Part shown: one piece after another, positions 14,042 to 14,534 of the stretch
Layout: each line of letters starts with the position of its first letter
Numbering within the stretch: position 1 is the stretch's first letter
Source: an uncultured Lachnospiraceae bacterium
GTDB taxonomy: Bacteria > Bacillota > Clostridia > Lachnospirales > Lachnospiraceae
Reading direction: 5' to 3'
DNA: 14,534 nt
NCBI GenBank assembly: GCA_910578885.1
Contig: CAJTSH010000058.1
Location: 1-14,534 of the forward strand
Program-made: the position numbers and the translations under genes
Notes under the pieces: model-generated
The model's database searches: none
The model's input: the letters and a program-made list of their open reading frames with translations, nothing else
Told to the model about the DNA's origin: nothing

Positions 14042-14153
14042 AATGGTGCGAAATTTGTCTGATTTTGGCTTTTATTACAGTTTATCTGTTGCGTATTTGT
14101 GTGCAAAATCTGGCTGGAACAATTTTGATTCTGGAGGGGGATTCCGTTTGGGC
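14042..14153. other. Intergenic stretch after the mobC-like gene, no clear feature
   Basis: In Tn1549-like elements a relaxase gene is expected after mobC; on the minus strand here no frame with a ribosome site is seen. Short frames on both strands overlap the hairpin at 13992 and look spurious. Whether part of an origin of transfer lies here cannot be judged. Confidence 0.4.
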
Positions 14154-14495
14154 TTACTGCTTCATGGTGGGCTGTTTTGAGAGCATGGATTTTTGTGTAT
14201 CCCACACCTGTTTCATCAGCTTTTTCACTTCCTCCACATCGGCTTTATAGACGTTGCCTGTGGCGTTCATTCGCTTGGCGATCTGGTTTAAGTTGCCGCT
14301 GATTTTTCCAAGCGTGTAGTTGTATTCCCGCAGGTCTGAATAGTCAATGTCATAGACAAAGCCGTACAAAATCAGGCGGCGGAGGAAAGTGGACTTGCTT
14401 TTCATGCCAGAGATTTTTACTTTCTGCTCCAGTATGTATTGTTCCTTGTCACTCAAGTATATTTTCAGTTCATTTTTGCGTTCTCTGTTTGCCAT
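14154..14495 (-). CDS. MobC-like mobilisation (relaxosome) protein
   Basis: A 113-residue basic protein. The N-terminal half (KIYLSDKEQYILEQKVKISG, then KSKSTFLRRLILYG) looks like a ribbon-helix-helix DNA-binding fold. The C-terminal half has the MobC signature GNLNQIAKRMNATGNVY followed by an amphipathic helix. MobC proteins bind the origin of transfer and help the relaxase open it. Such genes in Tn1549-type elements of clostridia are normally followed by the relaxase gene; here the frame ends and no relaxase follows in the window. The ATG has AGAAAGGAG nearby upstream (minus, about 14502-14510). Whether a transfer element continues beyond 14534 is unknown. Confidence 0.82.
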   Translation of the reverse strand: MANRERKNELKIYLSDKEQYILEQKVKISGMKSKSTFLRRLILYGFVYDIDYSDLREYNYTLGKISGNLNQIAKRMNATGNVYKADVEEVKKLMKQVWDTQKSMLSKQPTMKQ

Positions 14496-14534
14496 TTTTT
14501 ATCTCCTTTCTGCGGCTGGGTTTTAAAAAAATTT

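Noticed and set aside
13926..14180. Plus-strand frame of 84 codons after phoR
   Set aside because: It runs straight through the strong hairpin at 13992-14041, and the frame on the opposite strand is equally long, so neither looks coding.

Overview
The window looks like chromosomal DNA of a low-GC Gram-positive gut anaerobe, most likely a clostridium of the Lachnospiraceae type. The basis is AT-rich intergenic DNA, strong AGGAGG-like ribosome sites, lipobox lipoproteins, a PhoP/PhoR-type two-component system tied to pst, and a MobC-like gene resembling those of Tn1549-type conjugative elements. Species cannot be named from sequence alone. No rRNA, tRNA or CRISPR array was seen.

Left part (1-5260) is a mosaic of small accessory genes: a membrane-anchored XRE regulator (minus), a divergent NHL/beta-propeller lipoprotein, an orphan TraX-family membrane protein (minus), and a small secreted protein with its own promoter and terminator. 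Next, on the minus strand, is a compact blaI-blaR1-like operon whose third gene, a small secreted protein joined by an ATGA overlap, is broken by an in-frame TAA inside its signal peptide. Centre-left (about 5250-6900) is an intact, visibly GC-richer IS4-superfamily (IS1634-like) transposase gene.

The main block (7257-13723) is a complete phosphate-starvation unit in one orientation: pstS, pstC, pstA, pstB, phoU, then a PhoP-like response regulator and PhoR-like kinase. Most junctions overlap by 1-4 bases. PstS captures phosphate at the membrane surface, PstCA form the channel, PstB powers it, PhoU links transporter state to the kinase, and PhoP~P would feed back on the operon through a PhoP-box-like promoter just upstream of pstS.

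Two non-coding observations stand out. (i) A 42-base PhoP-box-like module before pstS (7257-7298) recurs with the same internal spacing after the kinase gene (13734-13775, 33/42 identical, -10-like hexamer at the same distance). There it precedes about 105 bases without a credible gene that end in a strong intrinsic terminator: a candidate phosphate-regulated small RNA. (ii) Between the transposase and pstS lies a hairpin of about 183 bases (7068-7250), including 36 consecutive pairs. All 15 non-Watson-Crick positions I aligned in its arms are G-U pairs in plus-strand RNA, as expected if the RNA fold were conserved. No promoter for it was recognised.

The right edge (14154-14495) holds a MobC-like gene on the minus strand with no relaxase gene beyond it, suggesting the edge or remnant of a conjugative or mobilisable element.
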